Assembly (NCBI GenBank): GCA_027490095.1 | Contig: JAIXYT010000024.1 | Span: 1-42,627, forward strand | Direction: 5' to 3' | From: Sphingomonadales bacterium | GTDB taxonomy: Bacteria > Pseudomonadota > Alphaproteobacteria > Sphingomonadales > Sphingomonadaceae | DNA: 42,627 bases | Shown: positions 25,405 through 35,444 of the stretch, in pieces | Layout of the letters: the number at the start of each line of letters is the position of its first letter | Position numbering within the stretch: position 1 is the stretch's first letter | The notes under the pieces: generated by a model | What the model saw: the letters and a program-made list of their open reading frames with translations, nothing else | Databases searched by the model: none | Told to the model about the DNA's origin: nothing | Position numbers and translations under genes: made by a program

Positions 25405-26100
25405 CTAGACGACGGTGCCGGCGAGGCGGCCGATGAGGGCGGTGATGGCCATGGCGGCGGAGCCCCAGAAGGCGACGCGGGCGACGGCGCGCAAGGGGGG
25501 CGCCTTGCCGGCGCGGGCGCCGAGCCAGCCCAGCAGGATGAGGAAGAGGAGGGTGGAGCCTGCGACCGCGGGCACGAGCATGGGCGCGGGCGCGAGGAGG
25601 ACGACGAGGAGGGGAAGGATTGCGCCGGCGGAGAAGGTGGCGGCCGACGCGAGGGCGGCTTGCAGGGGTTTGGCGGTGCCCGTGTCGGTGATGCCGAGCT
25701 CGTCGCGGGCGTGTGCCGACAGCGCGTCGTGGGCCATCAGCTGGGTGGCGACGGCGTCGGCGGTTTGGGCGTCGAGGCCGCGGCTGCGGTAGATCCCTGC
25801 GAGTTCCGCGTGCTCGAGATCGGGTTGGGTGGCGAGCTCGCCGGTTTCGCGGGCGAGGTCGGCCTTTTCGGTGTCGGCCTGGGAGGAGACGGAGACATAT
25901 TCGCCCGCTGCCATCGACATGGCGCCTGCGACGAGGCCGGCGAGGCCTGCGAGCAGGATCTCGTCGCGGCCGGTGCCGGCGGCGGCGACCCCGATGATGA
26001 GGCTGGCGGTGGAGACGATGCCGTCGTTGGCGCCGAGGACGGCTGCGCGCAGCCAGCCGATGCGGCCAACGGCGTGGCGTTCGGGGTGGGCGTTGCGCAA
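25405..26100 (-). CDS. VIT1/CCC1 family transporter
   Basis: A 231-residue inner-membrane protein of the vacuolar iron transporter-like family, which moves Fe2+ or Mn2+ out of the cytosol. The first helix has LRAAVLGANDGIVSTASLI, with the conserved Asp, and helix 2 ends in GAMSMAAGEYVSVSSQ, both family signatures. A hydrophilic glutamate-containing domain (about 75-140) is followed by three more hydrophobic segments. The TTG at 26100 is one base after the stop of the upstream monooxygenase gene and gives the usual length; a longer frame would overlap that gene by 180 bases. Coupling with the monooxygenase is structural; a functional link is not clear. Confidence 0.88.
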   Translation of the reverse strand: MRNAHPERHAVGRIGWLRAAVLGANDGIVSTASLIIGVAAAGTGRDEILLAGLAGLVAGAMSMAAGEYVSVSSQADTEKADLARETGELATQPDLEHAELAGIYRSRGLDAQTADAVATQLMAHDALSAHARDELGITDTGTAKPLQAALASAATFSAGAILPLLVVLLAPAPMLVPAVAGSTLLFLILLGWLGARAGKAPPLRAVARVAFWGSAAMAITALIGRLAGTVV

Positions 26101-26101
26101 C

Positions 26102-27997
26102 TCAGGCGGCTGCTGCACGGTCGGGCGTGATCGGCTCGAAGTCGGCGGGGTTGGGCTTTCGGGTGGCTTGCCAGTAGTCGACGAGGGCGAAGGGCCAGTT
26201 CTGGCTGACGCGGCCGGCTGCGTTCTTGTACCAGCTGGTGACGCCGGGCTGGCCCCAAGCCATCTTCGCGTTTTCCGCATCGACCTTCGCGTTGAAGCTG
26301 TCGTGGACGGACTGTTTCACGGCTATCGGGCCGGTGCTGGCGATGAGGCGGGCGGCTTCGCTGATGTAGCTGACCGCGCATTCCGAGAGGAAGATGATCG
26401 AGCCGTTGACCACGATGTTGGTGTTGGGGCCGTAGATCATGAAGAAATTGGGGAAGCCGGGCACGCACATGCCGAGATAGGCGCGGGCGTCGCCGGCCCA
26501 GCGGGCGTGGAGATCCTGGCCGTTCAGGCCGGTGACCTTGAAGCTCTTGAGGAAGTTGGAGGCTTCGAAGCCGGTGCCGTAGATGAGGACGTCGGCCTTG
26601 TGGCGCTTTCCATCTGCCGTGACGACGGCGTCGGGTTCGATGGCCTTGATGGCGTCGGTGACGAGGGTGACGTTTTCGCGCTGGAGGGCTTTCAGCCAGA
26701 CGCCGTTGTCGCGAAGCGAGCGCTTGCCGCCGAAGGGGTAGCTGGGGACGACGTGGCCGAGCAGCTCGGGGCGGGCTTCGACCTGGGCGCGGATCTTTTC
26801 GACCAGGGCCTCGCGCAGTTCGGCGTTGGCGGCGCCGATGGTGCCTGCGGGTCCGTTCCAGCCCTCGTCAGCGCGGACATGGGGGAGGACGCCGTCGGTC
26901 AGCATCCAGAAGAGCCAGAAGCGGTACCATTTGTCGTAGTTGGGGATGTGCTCGACGGCCCATTGGAAGGCATCCGGCACGGGGTCGTGGTAGTTGTCGG
27001 TGGGTCCGAGCCAGGGGGGCGTGCGCTGGAATACGTCGAGGTGGGCGACGTGGGGCGCGATTTCGGGGACGAACTGGAAGGCGGAGGCGCCGGTGCCGAT
27101 GACGGCCACGCGTTTCCCGGCGAGGTCGACGTCGTGGCGCCAGCGGGCGGAGTGGAAGGCGGGGCCGGCGAAGCTCTCGCGGCCGGGGATGCTTGGGTAG
27201 CGGGGTTCGTTGAGCTGGCCGACGGCGGAGACGAGCATGTCGGCTTCGTGAGGACCGTTGCTGGTGGCGAGGCGCCATTTGCCCGCGGCATTGTCCCAGC
27301 GGGCTTCGTTCACCTTCGTGTTGAAGCGGGTGATCGCGCGCAGGCCATGGGCGTCGGCGAAGCGCTGGAAATAGCGCAAGAGGACATCGCCCTGGCTGTA
27401 GAATTCGGGCCAGTCGTGGTTGGGCTCGAACGAGTAGCTGTAGAGGTGGTTCGGCGTATCGACGCGGACGCCCGGGTAGCGGTTGAGGAGCCAGGTGCCG
27501 CCGACGTCGGCGTTGGCTTCGAGGATGGTGACGTCGACGCCCGCCTGGCGGAGGCGGTGGGCGGCCAGCAGGCCGGACATGCCGGCGCCGATGACGAGGG
27601 CGGTGAGTTTGCGCGGCGCTTCGAGCGGGGCGGGGGCGCGGCGGTCCACGCCGTCGAGCATGAGCTCCTCTGCGAGGAAGGGGAGATAGTGGGACGGCAC
27701 CTCGCCGCCGGCGATCCAGCTGATCATGCGCTGGATGCGGGCGTCGGAGGGGATGGGCGCGGGTTTCGCGGCGCCGGTGAGGATGGGCCAGAGGATGCGG
27801 TCGGCCTCGGCCCGGATTTCGGCCTGCACGGCCTCGGGGAAGTCGCCCATGCCGTCGCCCCAGAAGTCGTACACCGGGGTTGCGAGGTCGAGCAGGCGGT
27901 CGTTGCCGGCTGCCTGCGCGACGCAGATGGCGAGCGTGGGCAGATGGGTGGTGACGAGCGCGGCTTCGAAATCGGCGCGCGACAGGGTCTTTGCCAT
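26102..27997 (-). CDS. Baeyer-Villiger-type flavin monooxygenase
   Basis: A 631-residue FAD- and NADPH-dependent monooxygenase. Two Rossmann motifs, GAGMSG at 137-142 (FAD) and GTGASA at 301-306 (NADPH), flank FAGPAFHSARW at 276-286, which matches the Baeyer-Villiger fingerprint FxGxxxHxxxW. GGTWLLNRYPGVRVD at 166-180 is also typical of this class. An N-terminal extension of about 130 residues precedes the first Rossmann motif, as in 4-hydroxyacetophenone monooxygenase-like members. It would insert oxygen next to a ketone; the substrate is unknown. The ATG at 27997 has GGAGGAG before it. The VIT-family gene follows after one base. Confidence 0.9.
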   Translation of the reverse strand: MAKTLSRADFEAALVTTHLPTLAICVAQAAGNDRLLDLATPVYDFWGDGMGDFPEAVQAEIRAEADRILWPILTGAAKPAPIPSDARIQRMISWIAGGEVPSHYLPFLAEELMLDGVDRRAPAPLEAPRKLTALVIGAGMSGLLAAHRLRQAGVDVTILEANADVGGTWLLNRYPGVRVDTPNHLYSYSFEPNHDWPEFYSQGDVLLRYFQRFADAHGLRAITRFNTKVNEARWDNAAGKWRLATSNGPHEADMLVSAVGQLNEPRYPSIPGRESFAGPAFHSARWRHDVDLAGKRVAVIGTGASAFQFVPEIAPHVAHLDVFQRTPPWLGPTDNYHDPVPDAFQWAVEHIPNYDKWYRFWLFWMLTDGVLPHVRADEGWNGPAGTIGAANAELREALVEKIRAQVEARPELLGHVVPSYPFGGKRSLRDNGVWLKALQRENVTLVTDAIKAIEPDAVVTADGKRHKADVLIYGTGFEASNFLKSFKVTGLNGQDLHARWAGDARAYLGMCVPGFPNFFMIYGPNTNIVVNGSIIFLSECAVSYISEAARLIASTGPIAVKQSVHDSFNAKVDAENAKMAWGQPGVTSWYKNAAGRVSQNWPFALVDYWQATRKPNPADFEPITPDRAAAA

Positions 27998-28057
27998 AAT
28001 GCTCTCCTCCGGGGGCTATTGGAGACTTGGCCGGCGAGGGTGGCAAGCCCGCGCTTG

Positions 28058-30949
28058 TCAGGGGTTCGGCGTGAGCATGGGCACGACGGGCAGTCCGGTG
28101 GTGCGGACTTCGAGCGGGAGCCCCAGTGTCTTGAGCTGGGGTTCGATGGTTGCGCGGTCGCCGACGACGATGAAGGCGAGATCCTGCGCGGACGGCAGCG
28201 GGGCCTTGCGGACGGCCTCGATGGGCACGGCTTCGAGCCGGGCGGGCAGCGTTGCGAGATAATCGTCGGGGCGCTGGAGGACGATGGCGCGTTCGAGTGC
28301 GCCGAGCGTTGCGCCGCCGGTTTCGAAATCGCCGGGGAGGCTGCGGATGGAGGCCGCGCGGGCGCGGTCCACCTCGGCCGGCTGGGGCGGATTCTTGCCG
28401 CGGAATTCGGCGAGGAGGCGGCGGATTTCGGCGATGGCCGGGCCGGTCTTCGCGCGGTCGACGGGGGCTGTGAGGAGGAAGGGCATTTCACGTGCCGTGG
28501 GCGAGGCCGAGGAGGAGGCGCCGTAGGACCAGCCCTTTTCCTCGCGCAGGGATTTCCACAGCCGGCTGGTGGCGCCGCCGCCGAAGACATCGTTGGCGAG
28601 GCCGAAGGCGAGGATATCGTCGCGGCCGGTGAGCGGCAGCGGGTGGCCGGCGAGGATGAAGGACTGGGGCGCGCCAGGGCGATCGTAGAGGATGATCTTG
28701 CCGGGTGCCTGCGGGGCGGGGGCGGGCGCGGCCTGGGTGAGGACGGGGAGCGGCGGGGCCTTGGCGGCAAGCGTGCCGAAATGGGTTTCGAGGAGCGGGA
28801 GGATGGCCTGGAGGCTGGTGTCGCCGACGACGAAGAGGACCGCGCGGTCGGGCTGGAGCAGGGCGGCGTGGAAGGCGGCAAGGTCTGCGACCGTCGCGGC
28901 CCTGACGCCCTCGGGGGTGCCGTTGCCGGTGAGGCTTTGCCCATAGGGATGACCGGGGCCGTAGAGGATGGCGGGGGCGGCGCGCAGCGCGATGCCCTCG
29001 GGCTCGGTTGCCTCGCTGGCGAGGCCGGCGAGGACCTGGCCCCGGATGCGTTCGAGCTGGTCTGCCGGGAAGCTTGGGGCGGCGACGATGTCGGCGAAGA
29101 GCGCGAGAGAAGGTGCGAGGTTGGGGGCAAGCGCGTTGAGGCTGAAGCGGGTGCGATCGAGCGCAGCCGAGGCCGTGACGGAGGCGCCGAGCGCTTCGAG
29201 GCGACGGGCGATCTCGGGGCCGTCGAGGACCCCGAGTGTGCCGCTGGTGCCTTCGCGCAAGGTGCCGAGCATCAGGCGCTGGAGGCCGGGTTTTGAACGG
29301 CTGTCGGCGGCGATGCCGCCATCGAGGGCGAGCTGGAGGCGGACGACGGGTACGGACGTGTTGGCGACGAACTGGACCTGCATGCCGTTCGAAAGACGGG
29401 CGCGTTCGACCTTCGCGGGGGCGAGGCGGGTGACCTCTCCGACCGGGGGGGCGCCGGCGGTGCGATCGGCGGGCGTGCCCTGGGGGCGGAAGCCGGGGGC
29501 AGGCGGGGCCTCGGCGCGGGCGATGCTGCGGGCGGCTTGCGGTGCGGTGACGGTGGTGGGGTTGCGCTCGCCGGGCATCAGCGTGACGCGGTGGTCGCCC
29601 GGGCCGAGCCAGCGGGCGGCGGCGGCCTTCACGCTTTCGGGCGTGGCGGCTGCGATCTCGGCCAGCTGGCGCTTGTAGTCGGCCGGGTTGCCGGCGAAGA
29701 CGGCGCCTTCGGCCAGAGCCTGGCCCTTGCCGCCGAAGCCGCCGACCTGTTCAAGGCCGCGGATGGTGCCGCCGACGGCACGGGTGGTGACGCGGGCGAG
29801 TTCTTCGGCGCTGGGGCCTTTGGCCTTCCAGTCGGCGAGCAGCTCGTCGATGCGCTTTTCGACCGTGGCGGGGTCGACTCCGGGGCGGACTTCGGCGGAG
29901 ATGAGGGCGAGGCTTGCGCCTTCCCAACCGGCGACGGAAGCGGAGACGCCGACGGCGAGGCGTTCGGTGCGGACCAGCCTGTCGAAGAGGAGCGAGGTGG
30001 GGCCGCCGCCGAGCGTCGCGAGGCCGACTTCGAGGGCTGCGAGGCCGGGGGTGTTCTGGCCCGGCAGCGCCCAGGCGCGCACGAGCCGCGTGGTCGCGAC
30101 CTTGTCGGTGAGGGTCTGGCGGGTGGTTTCGCTGCGCGCAGGCACGGGGCTTGCGAAGCGGGCCGGGGTGGGGCCGGGGGGGATCTGGCCGAACCAGCGT
30201 TCGACCATCGGCCTTGCGGTTTTCGCGTCGATGTCGCCGGCCAGCACGAGGACGGCGTTGTTGGGGCCGTAATGCGTGCGGAACCAGCGCTTCGCGTCGT
30301 CGACGGAGGCCGCGCGCAGGTCGGGCTCGCGGCCGATCGCGGGGATCGAATAGGGGTGGTCTGCGGGGTAGAGGGCAGCCAGCAGGGCGGGGAAGAGGAG
30401 GCCGCCGGGCTGGTTCTCGCCGTCGCGCTTTTCGTTGAGGACGATGTCGCGTTCGGAGGCGAGGACCTTTTCGTCGAGGGCGGGGAGGAGCCAGCCCATG
30501 CGATCGGATTCGAGAAAGAGGGCGAGATCGAGTGCGGGGGTGGGGACCGTCTGGAAATAGTTGGTGCGGTTGAAATCGGTGGTGCCGTTGAACTGGGTGC
30601 CGCCGGCTTCCTCGAGCGGCTTGAAATGGTCCATCCGGCTGTGTTCGGAGCCGCGGAACATGATGTGTTCGAAGAGGTGGGCGAAGCCCGAGCGGCCGAC
30701 AGGCTCGTCGACCGAGCCGACATGGTACCAGACATTGACCGAGACGATGGGGGCCTTGCGATCCGTGTGGACGACGACGGTGAGGCCGTTGGCCAGCGTG
30801 AACTGTTCGAAGGGGATGTCGACCGCGCGCACGAGGTCGGACAGGGGTGCGGGGGCCTGGGTGGCCGCTGCGGGAGCCGGGGTGCGGGCCTGTGCCGGGG
30901 TGGTGGCGAGGAGGGTTGCTGCGAGAAGCAGGGCGATCGTGCGGCGCAT
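28058..30949 (-). CDS. M16 family zinc metallopeptidase (two-domain)
   Basis: A 963-residue exported peptidase. It has a signal peptide (MRRTIALLLAATLLATTPAQA). The N-terminal M16 domain carries the inverted zinc motif HLFEH (H91, E94, H95), the downstream LNEKRDGEN glutamate, and FNGTTDFNRTNYF. The second, inactive-type M16 half starts near residue 510 (RLSNGMQVQFVAN) and includes GGGATSRLWKSLREEKGWSY, the Arg-Tyr type pair used in substrate binding. The arrangement is that of pitrilysin-like enzymes that degrade peptides in the periplasm. It begins 8 bases after the stop of pepN, so the two are probably one transcript for peptide breakdown. Confidence 0.93.
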   Translation of the reverse strand: MRRTIALLLAATLLATTPAQARTPAPAAATQAPAPLSDLVRAVDIPFEQFTLANGLTVVVHTDRKAPIVSVNVWYHVGSVDEPVGRSGFAHLFEHIMFRGSEHSRMDHFKPLEEAGGTQFNGTTDFNRTNYFQTVPTPALDLALFLESDRMGWLLPALDEKVLASERDIVLNEKRDGENQPGGLLFPALLAALYPADHPYSIPAIGREPDLRAASVDDAKRWFRTHYGPNNAVLVLAGDIDAKTARPMVERWFGQIPPGPTPARFASPVPARSETTRQTLTDKVATTRLVRAWALPGQNTPGLAALEVGLATLGGGPTSLLFDRLVRTERLAVGVSASVAGWEGASLALISAEVRPGVDPATVEKRIDELLADWKAKGPSAEELARVTTRAVGGTIRGLEQVGGFGGKGQALAEGAVFAGNPADYKRQLAEIAAATPESVKAAAARWLGPGDHRVTLMPGERNPTTVTAPQAARSIARAEAPPAPGFRPQGTPADRTAGAPPVGEVTRLAPAKVERARLSNGMQVQFVANTSVPVVRLQLALDGGIAADSRSKPGLQRLMLGTLREGTSGTLGVLDGPEIARRLEALGASVTASAALDRTRFSLNALAPNLAPSLALFADIVAAPSFPADQLERIRGQVLAGLASEATEPEGIALRAAPAILYGPGHPYGQSLTGNGTPEGVRAATVADLAAFHAALLQPDRAVLFVVGDTSLQAILPLLETHFGTLAAKAPPLPVLTQAAPAPAPQAPGKIILYDRPGAPQSFILAGHPLPLTGRDDILAFGLANDVFGGGATSRLWKSLREEKGWSYGASSSASPTAREMPFLLTAPVDRAKTGPAIAEIRRLLAEFRGKNPPQPAEVDRARAASIRSLPGDFETGGATLGALERAIVLQRPDDYLATLPARLEAVPIEAVRKAPLPSAQDLAFIVVGDRATIEPQLKTLGLPLEVRTTGLPVVPMLTPNP

Positions 30950-30957
30950 GGGGGCCC

Positions 30958-33543
30958 TTAGCTGAGGCTTGTGTTGGTGACTTCGGCGAGGTCGCGCGAG
31001 AGGCCGGGGGTGTTGGCGATGCGCTCGAGCGTCTGGCGCATGGCGGGACCCCAGGGCCGCGCGAAGCGGCGCCAGCGGGCGAGCGGCTGGACGAGGCGGG
31101 CGGCCGACTGGGGGTTGATGCGGTCGGCTTCGAGCACATGGGCGGCGAGCAGGGCGTAGCCGGCGCCGTCGCGGTCGTGGAAGCGGGTCTGGTTCATGGC
31201 GAAGCCGAGGACGAGGGCACGCAGGCGGTTGGGGTTGCGGCGGTCGAAGCGGGCGTGGCCGGCGAGGCGCTCGACGACGGTGCGGGTGTCGGGGCGGGTG
31301 GAGCCGGCCTGGACGAGGAACCATTTGTCGAGGACTTCGGGGAACTCGGCGTAGCGCTGTTCGAAGAGCCTGAGGGCCTCGTCGCGTTCGACCGACTTCG
31401 AGTGGCTGAGCGCGGTGAGGGCCGACATGCGGTCGGTCATGCACTGGGCGTCGGTGAACTGCAGGAAGGCCGCGGCCGTTGCCTCATGGTCGTCGGTTGC
31501 GAGCAGGAGGGACAGGAGGATGCCCCTGAGGCGGCGCAGGCCCTTGGCGCGGGGGGAGCGGTCGTCGCCGCGGGCGTCGCAGCTGTGCCAGGCTTCCCAC
31601 AGGCGGTCGGCGTGGGCGGCGCGGATTGCGCGGCGGAGTGCCTCGCGCGCGGTGTGGACCGCTTCCGGATCGACGCTGTCCATCTGGTCGCCGACCAGGG
31701 CTTCGCTGGGGAGGAGCAGGGTTTCGGCTGTGAAGGCCGGGTCGGTGTCGGCGGCGGCGAGGAGGGCGCCGACGGCGGAGAGGACGTCGGCATGGCCCTG
31801 TGGGCTGCCGGCGGCGGCGGAGTCGACGAGGGCCGAGAGCATCAGCTGCTGCACGGCCTCGTAGCGGGCGAAGGGGTCGTCCTCGTGGGCGGCGAGGACG
31901 AGGAGGTCTGCGCGGGCGGGCGCGGGGCGGATGATGACGGGGCTTGCGAAGCCGCGGTTCAGGGACAGGATCGGCGGCTCTGGGCAGTTGCCGAGGGTGA
32001 GCGCCGTTTCGCGCTCGGTCAGCAGCAGCGTGTCGCAACTGTGCAGCTTGCGCCCGTCGGCTGCGAATGCGGCGAAGGGCATGGGGATTGGGAGCGGGAG
32101 CGCGTCCCTGCCGGCGCGGGGGTTGGACTGGACGAGGCGGAGGTGGAGCGCTGCGGCGGCCGGATCGTGGAGCGTGCTGACCTCGACGCGCGGGGTGCCG
32201 GGCTGTTCGTACCAGCGCTTGAAGAGCCGGGAGTCGAGGCCCTGGGCCTGGAGCGCGTCGAGGAAGTCCTCGACGGTGGCGGCGGTGCCGTCGTTCGCGT
32301 CGAAATAGCGGTCGGTTGCTGCCCGGAACGCGGCGGGCCCCAGCTGGCGGGCCATCATGCGGATGAGCTCGGCGCCCTTGTCGTAGACGGTTGCCGTGTA
32401 GAAGTTGTTGATTTCCGCATAGCTGTCGGGGCGGACCGGGTGGGCGAGCGGCCCCTCGTCCTCAGGGAACTGGCCGGCGCGGAGCGAGCGGACGCCTTCG
32501 ATGCGGCGGACGGCGGGCGAGCCCATGTCGGCGGAGAATTGCTGGTCGCGGAAGACGGTGAAGCCCTCCTTCAGGGAGAGCTGGAACCAGTCCCGGCAGG
32601 TGACGCGGTTGCCGGACCAGTTGTGGAAATACTCGTGCGCGACGATGGCCGCGATGGCGTCGTAGTCCCAGTCGGTCGCGGTGTCGGGGTCTGCCAGGAT
32701 GTACTTGGCGTTGAAGATGTTGAGGCCCTTGTTCTCCATCGCGCCGAAGTTGAAGTCGTGGACGGCGACGATGTTGAAGACGTCGAGGTCATACTCGCGG
32801 CCGTAGACGCGCTCGTCCCAGGCCATGCTGGCCTTCAGGCTTTCCATCGCGTGATGGCAGCGCGGCACGTCGGCGGCTGCGACCCAGATGGCGAGGTCGA
32901 CCTTGCGGCCCGACATGGTGGTGAAGCTGTCGCGCAGGGCGGTGAGCCGGCCGGCCACGAGGGCGAAGAGGTAGCTGGGCTTCGGGTGGGGATCTTCCCA
33001 CTCGGCGAAGTGGCGGTTGCCGGGGAGTGTGCCGGTGGCTTGCGGGTTGCCGTTGGCGAGGAGGACCGGAAAGTCGGCAACGTCGGCTTCGAGGCGGATC
33101 TGGTAGCGGGAGAGGATGTCGGGGCGGTCGGGGAAGAAGGTGATGCGGCGGAAGCCTTCGGCCTCGCACTGGGTGCAGAGGTTCCCGCCCGAGCTGTAGA
33201 GGCCCATCAGGCGGCTGTTTTCGGCCGGGTGGATTGCGACCGAGGTTTCGATCGAGGTCTCGTCGGCGCGCAGATCGAGGACGAGGCCTTCGGGGCCCGG
33301 ATTGGGAACCGGGCGGGAGACGCCGTCGATGCGGAGGCCGAGGAGATGGACCCCGTCTCCATCGAGGACGAGGGGGCGGGTGTGGGCACCGTTGCGGCGG
33401 ACGGTGAGGCGGGCATGGACGACGGTGCGGTCGCTCGCGAGTTCGAAGCGCAGGGCAATGTCGGGCACCAGCCAGTCGGGCGGGCGGTAGTCTGCGAGGC
33501 GCTTGCGGGGCGGGGCGCCGGTGGCTGAGGCTGGGGAGTCCAT
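30958..33543 (-). CDS. pepN: Aminopeptidase N
   Basis: An M1-family zinc aminopeptidase of 861 residues, removing N-terminal amino acids from peptides in the cytosol. The exopeptidase motif GAMEN is at 267-271, and the zinc site HEYFHNWSGNRVTCRDWFQL gives H303, E304 and H307, with the third ligand E326 in LKEGFTVF. The N-terminal domain has RRITFFPDRPDILSRYQI and the C-terminal superhelix is complete (NRLRALV, FHDRDGAGYALLA). No signal peptide. The start at 33543 (MDSPASATGAPPRKRLADYR) fits E. coli-type proteins better than the ATG eight codons earlier; neither has a clear ribosome site. It is followed by the M16 peptidase gene. Confidence 0.95.
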   Translation of the reverse strand: MDSPASATGAPPRKRLADYRPPDWLVPDIALRFELASDRTVVHARLTVRRNGAHTRPLVLDGDGVHLLGLRIDGVSRPVPNPGPEGLVLDLRADETSIETSVAIHPAENSRLMGLYSSGGNLCTQCEAEGFRRITFFPDRPDILSRYQIRLEADVADFPVLLANGNPQATGTLPGNRHFAEWEDPHPKPSYLFALVAGRLTALRDSFTTMSGRKVDLAIWVAAADVPRCHHAMESLKASMAWDERVYGREYDLDVFNIVAVHDFNFGAMENKGLNIFNAKYILADPDTATDWDYDAIAAIVAHEYFHNWSGNRVTCRDWFQLSLKEGFTVFRDQQFSADMGSPAVRRIEGVRSLRAGQFPEDEGPLAHPVRPDSYAEINNFYTATVYDKGAELIRMMARQLGPAAFRAATDRYFDANDGTAATVEDFLDALQAQGLDSRLFKRWYEQPGTPRVEVSTLHDPAAAALHLRLVQSNPRAGRDALPLPIPMPFAAFAADGRKLHSCDTLLLTERETALTLGNCPEPPILSLNRGFASPVIIRPAPARADLLVLAAHEDDPFARYEAVQQLMLSALVDSAAAGSPQGHADVLSAVGALLAAADTDPAFTAETLLLPSEALVGDQMDSVDPEAVHTAREALRRAIRAAHADRLWEAWHSCDARGDDRSPRAKGLRRLRGILLSLLLATDDHEATAAAFLQFTDAQCMTDRMSALTALSHSKSVERDEALRLFEQRYAEFPEVLDKWFLVQAGSTRPDTRTVVERLAGHARFDRRNPNRLRALVLGFAMNQTRFHDRDGAGYALLAAHVLEADRINPQSAARLVQPLARWRRFARPWGPAMRQTLERIANTPGLSRDLAEVTNTSLS

Positions 33544-33635
33544 GGGGGCCGACGGTAGGGAGCGCATGGGGGCTGTGCAACGGGGGGGTGTTGCGAAATC
33601 TGCGCCGGCCGGCTGGGCCGGCGGCCCCCCCGTGA

Positions 33636-34496
33636 TCAGCCGCTGCGGCGCCCGAGCTCGCCTGCGGCCCAGCCCATGCCGAGTGCCAGGGCGATTGCGG
33701 CGAGGCCGTAGAGGAAGCTGTTCTCGTGGGCGAAGACGTAGAGGCTGCGTTCGAAGCCGGACTTGTCGATGATGACGGGGGCGGTGGAGCGGGCGAGGAC
33801 CTTTCCCCTGCCATCGGGGCCGTTGCCGATCAGGTAGATTTCGGCCTGGTAGTTGCCGACCGGGACGGCCGAGGGGATTGGAATGCGGGCGCGGTAGAGG
33901 ATGCGGTCGGTGACCTGGACGCCGTAGGGCTGTTCGACGAACAATTGCTCGCCGGTGCGCAGCTTGACGAGGCCGTCCTGGAACTGGCGGGTGGTTTCCG
34001 GGTCTGCCGCGGTCGCGGGCGAGAGCTGGAGGTGCCTGAGCCCGATCTCGTAGATGGCGGCGTTGCGTTCGTCGAGCAGCTCGCGGATCGGCTTGGTGGT
34101 GGCGACGGCGTAGAAGCCGGGGGTGGATTCGAACCGCAGGGCCTGGGTGTTGACCCAGATGCCGGCGACGCGGGCCTTCTTGCGGACCGTGATCGGATCG
34201 GTGGGGCCGCGCAGCACCACCGCGATGCCGGGCGGTTCGGCGGGGATGCGGCCGCCGGGATACTGGATGGCGCCGAAGATGAGGAGCTCGGCGCCGGCGA
34301 AGCGGTAGGAGATGTCGATCCGGCTCTGCGAGAGGTCGGTGACGAGGCGGGGGCTCGGCTGGGCCACGAGAGGGGCGGCGAGCAGCAGCAGGAGGAGGGC
34401 AACAAACGGCGGAACGCCGCAAGTGCGACCGCACGCCTGACGGTAGGCGGAACTCGGGACGCGCAGCGCGCCGAGCAAGAAAGACAGCTTTTTCAT
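33636..34496 (-). CDS. TIGR02186 family membrane-anchored protein
   Basis: A 286-residue protein with an N-terminal hydrophobic leader (FVALLLLLLAAPLVAQ), a beta-rich periplasmic domain and a C-terminal membrane helix (SFLYGLAAIALALGMGWAAG) ending in a short basic tail. ISYRFAGAELLIFGAIQYPGG (as two halves) and the GNYQAEIYLI and ENSFLYGLAAIALALG segments match the alphaproteobacterial TIGR02186 family, which is encoded next to TauE/SafE permeases. Here the ATG overlaps the TauE stop as ATGA, so coupling is direct. A role with sulfite or sulfonate export is inferred from context only. Confidence 0.85.
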   Translation of the reverse strand: MKKLSFLLGALRVPSSAYRQACGRTCGVPPFVALLLLLLAAPLVAQPSPRLVTDLSQSRIDISYRFAGAELLIFGAIQYPGGRIPAEPPGIAVVLRGPTDPITVRKKARVAGIWVNTQALRFESTPGFYAVATTKPIRELLDERNAAIYEIGLRHLQLSPATAADPETTRQFQDGLVKLRTGEQLFVEQPYGVQVTDRILYRARIPIPSAVPVGNYQAEIYLIGNGPDGRGKVLARSTAPVIIDKSGFERSLYVFAHENSFLYGLAAIALALGMGWAAGELGRRSG

Positions 34497-35407
34497 GAGA
34501 CTGCCAGCTGGATCGAGAAGAGCTCGCGCGGGGTCCAGGTGAGGCCGATGGCGAGGCGGACGGCGACGGCGAGGACGAGAAGGGCGAGGAAGAGGCGCAG
34601 GCGTTCGGGGGGCAGGCCTTGCGCGGCGCGGGCGCCGAGCTGGGCGCCGACGACCCCGCCGACGAGGAGGAGGAGGGCGAGCAGGATGTCGACCGTCTGC
34701 GACTGGGTGGCGTGGAGGAGGGTCGCAACCGCTGTGACGAAGACGATCTGGAACAGGCTGGTGCCGACGACGACTCCGGCCGACATGCCGAGCAGGTAGA
34801 GCATGGCGGGCACCATGATGAAGCCGCCGCCGACCCCCATGATGACGGTGAGGACGCCGACGCCCGCGCCGACGAGGAAGGGAGCGAACGGCGAGATGTA
34901 GACGCCCGAGCGGGGGAAGCGCATCTTCATCGGGAGGGCCGCGACCAGCGGATTGTGGTTGCGGGCGCGGCGGGGCTTGGTGGCATCCTGCGGGCGCAAC
35001 GCGCCGATCGCTTCCTTCAGCATCAGGCCGCCGACGGTGCCGAGGAAGACGACGTAGATGATGGCGATGGTGACATCGACCTGGCCGAGCGACTTCAGCC
35101 TGGCGAACAGGAAGGAGCCGGCGACCGAGCCGAACAGGCCGCCGGCGACGAGGACGGCGCCCATCTTGAGATCGACCTGGTCGCGGCGGAGGTAGGTTAG
35201 CGCCCCCGAGACGGAGGAGCCGGTGACCTGGGTGGCGGCCGACGCGACCGCGATTGCGGGCGGGATTCCGTAGAAGATGAGGAGCGGGGTGGTGAGGAAT
35301 CCGCCGCCGACGCCGAACATGCCCGAGAGAAAGCCCACGAGTCCGCCGAGCGCGATGATGACGAGCGCGTTCACGGACATTTCGGCGATGGGAAGGTAAA
35401 GATCCAC
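34493..35407 (-). CDS. TauE/SafE family sulfite/organosulfonate exporter
   Basis: A 304-residue inner-membrane permease. Two repeat signatures, [20 protein letters not shown] near residue 20 and [20 protein letters not shown] near 190, define the TauE/SafE family; about eight hydrophobic segments are visible. The GTG at 35407 ([15 protein letters not shown]) has AAGGG before it and matches the N-terminus I recall for sphingomonad members, so I prefer it to the longer frame reaching 35536. Members export sulfite or sulfonates, often during C2-sulfonate or cysteine catabolism. It is coupled to the TIGR02186 gene and divergent from trmFO. Confidence 0.88.
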   Translation of the reverse strand: MDLYLPIAEMSVNALVIIALGGLVGFLSGMFGVGGGFLTTPLLIFYGIPPAIAVASAATQVTGSSVSGALTYLRRDQVDLKMGAVLVAGGLFGSVAGSFLFARLKSLGQVDVTIAIIYVVFLGTVGGLMLKEAIGALRPQDATKPRRARNHNPLVAALPMKMRFPRSGVYISPFAPFLVGAGVGVLTVIMGVGGGFIMVPAMLYLLGMSAGVVVGTSLFQIVFVTAVATLLHATQSQTVDILLALLLLVGGVVGAQLGARAAQGLPPERLRLFLALLVLAVAVRLAIGLTWTPRELFSIQLAVS

Positions 35408-35444
35408 GGTTGAGACCCTTACCGCGAAAATCCGCCCATAAAAG

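Noticed and set aside
25829-29296. A 1155-codon plus-strand open frame over the monooxygenase and M16 genes
   Set aside because: It is antisense to well-recognised genes. High G+C with G-ending codons removes stops from the opposite strand, and its sequence is low-complexity Gly/Ala/Glu without motifs.
30847-33528. An 893-codon plus-strand open frame over pepN
   Set aside because: Antisense to a full-length aminopeptidase N with all catalytic residues; no independent start signal.
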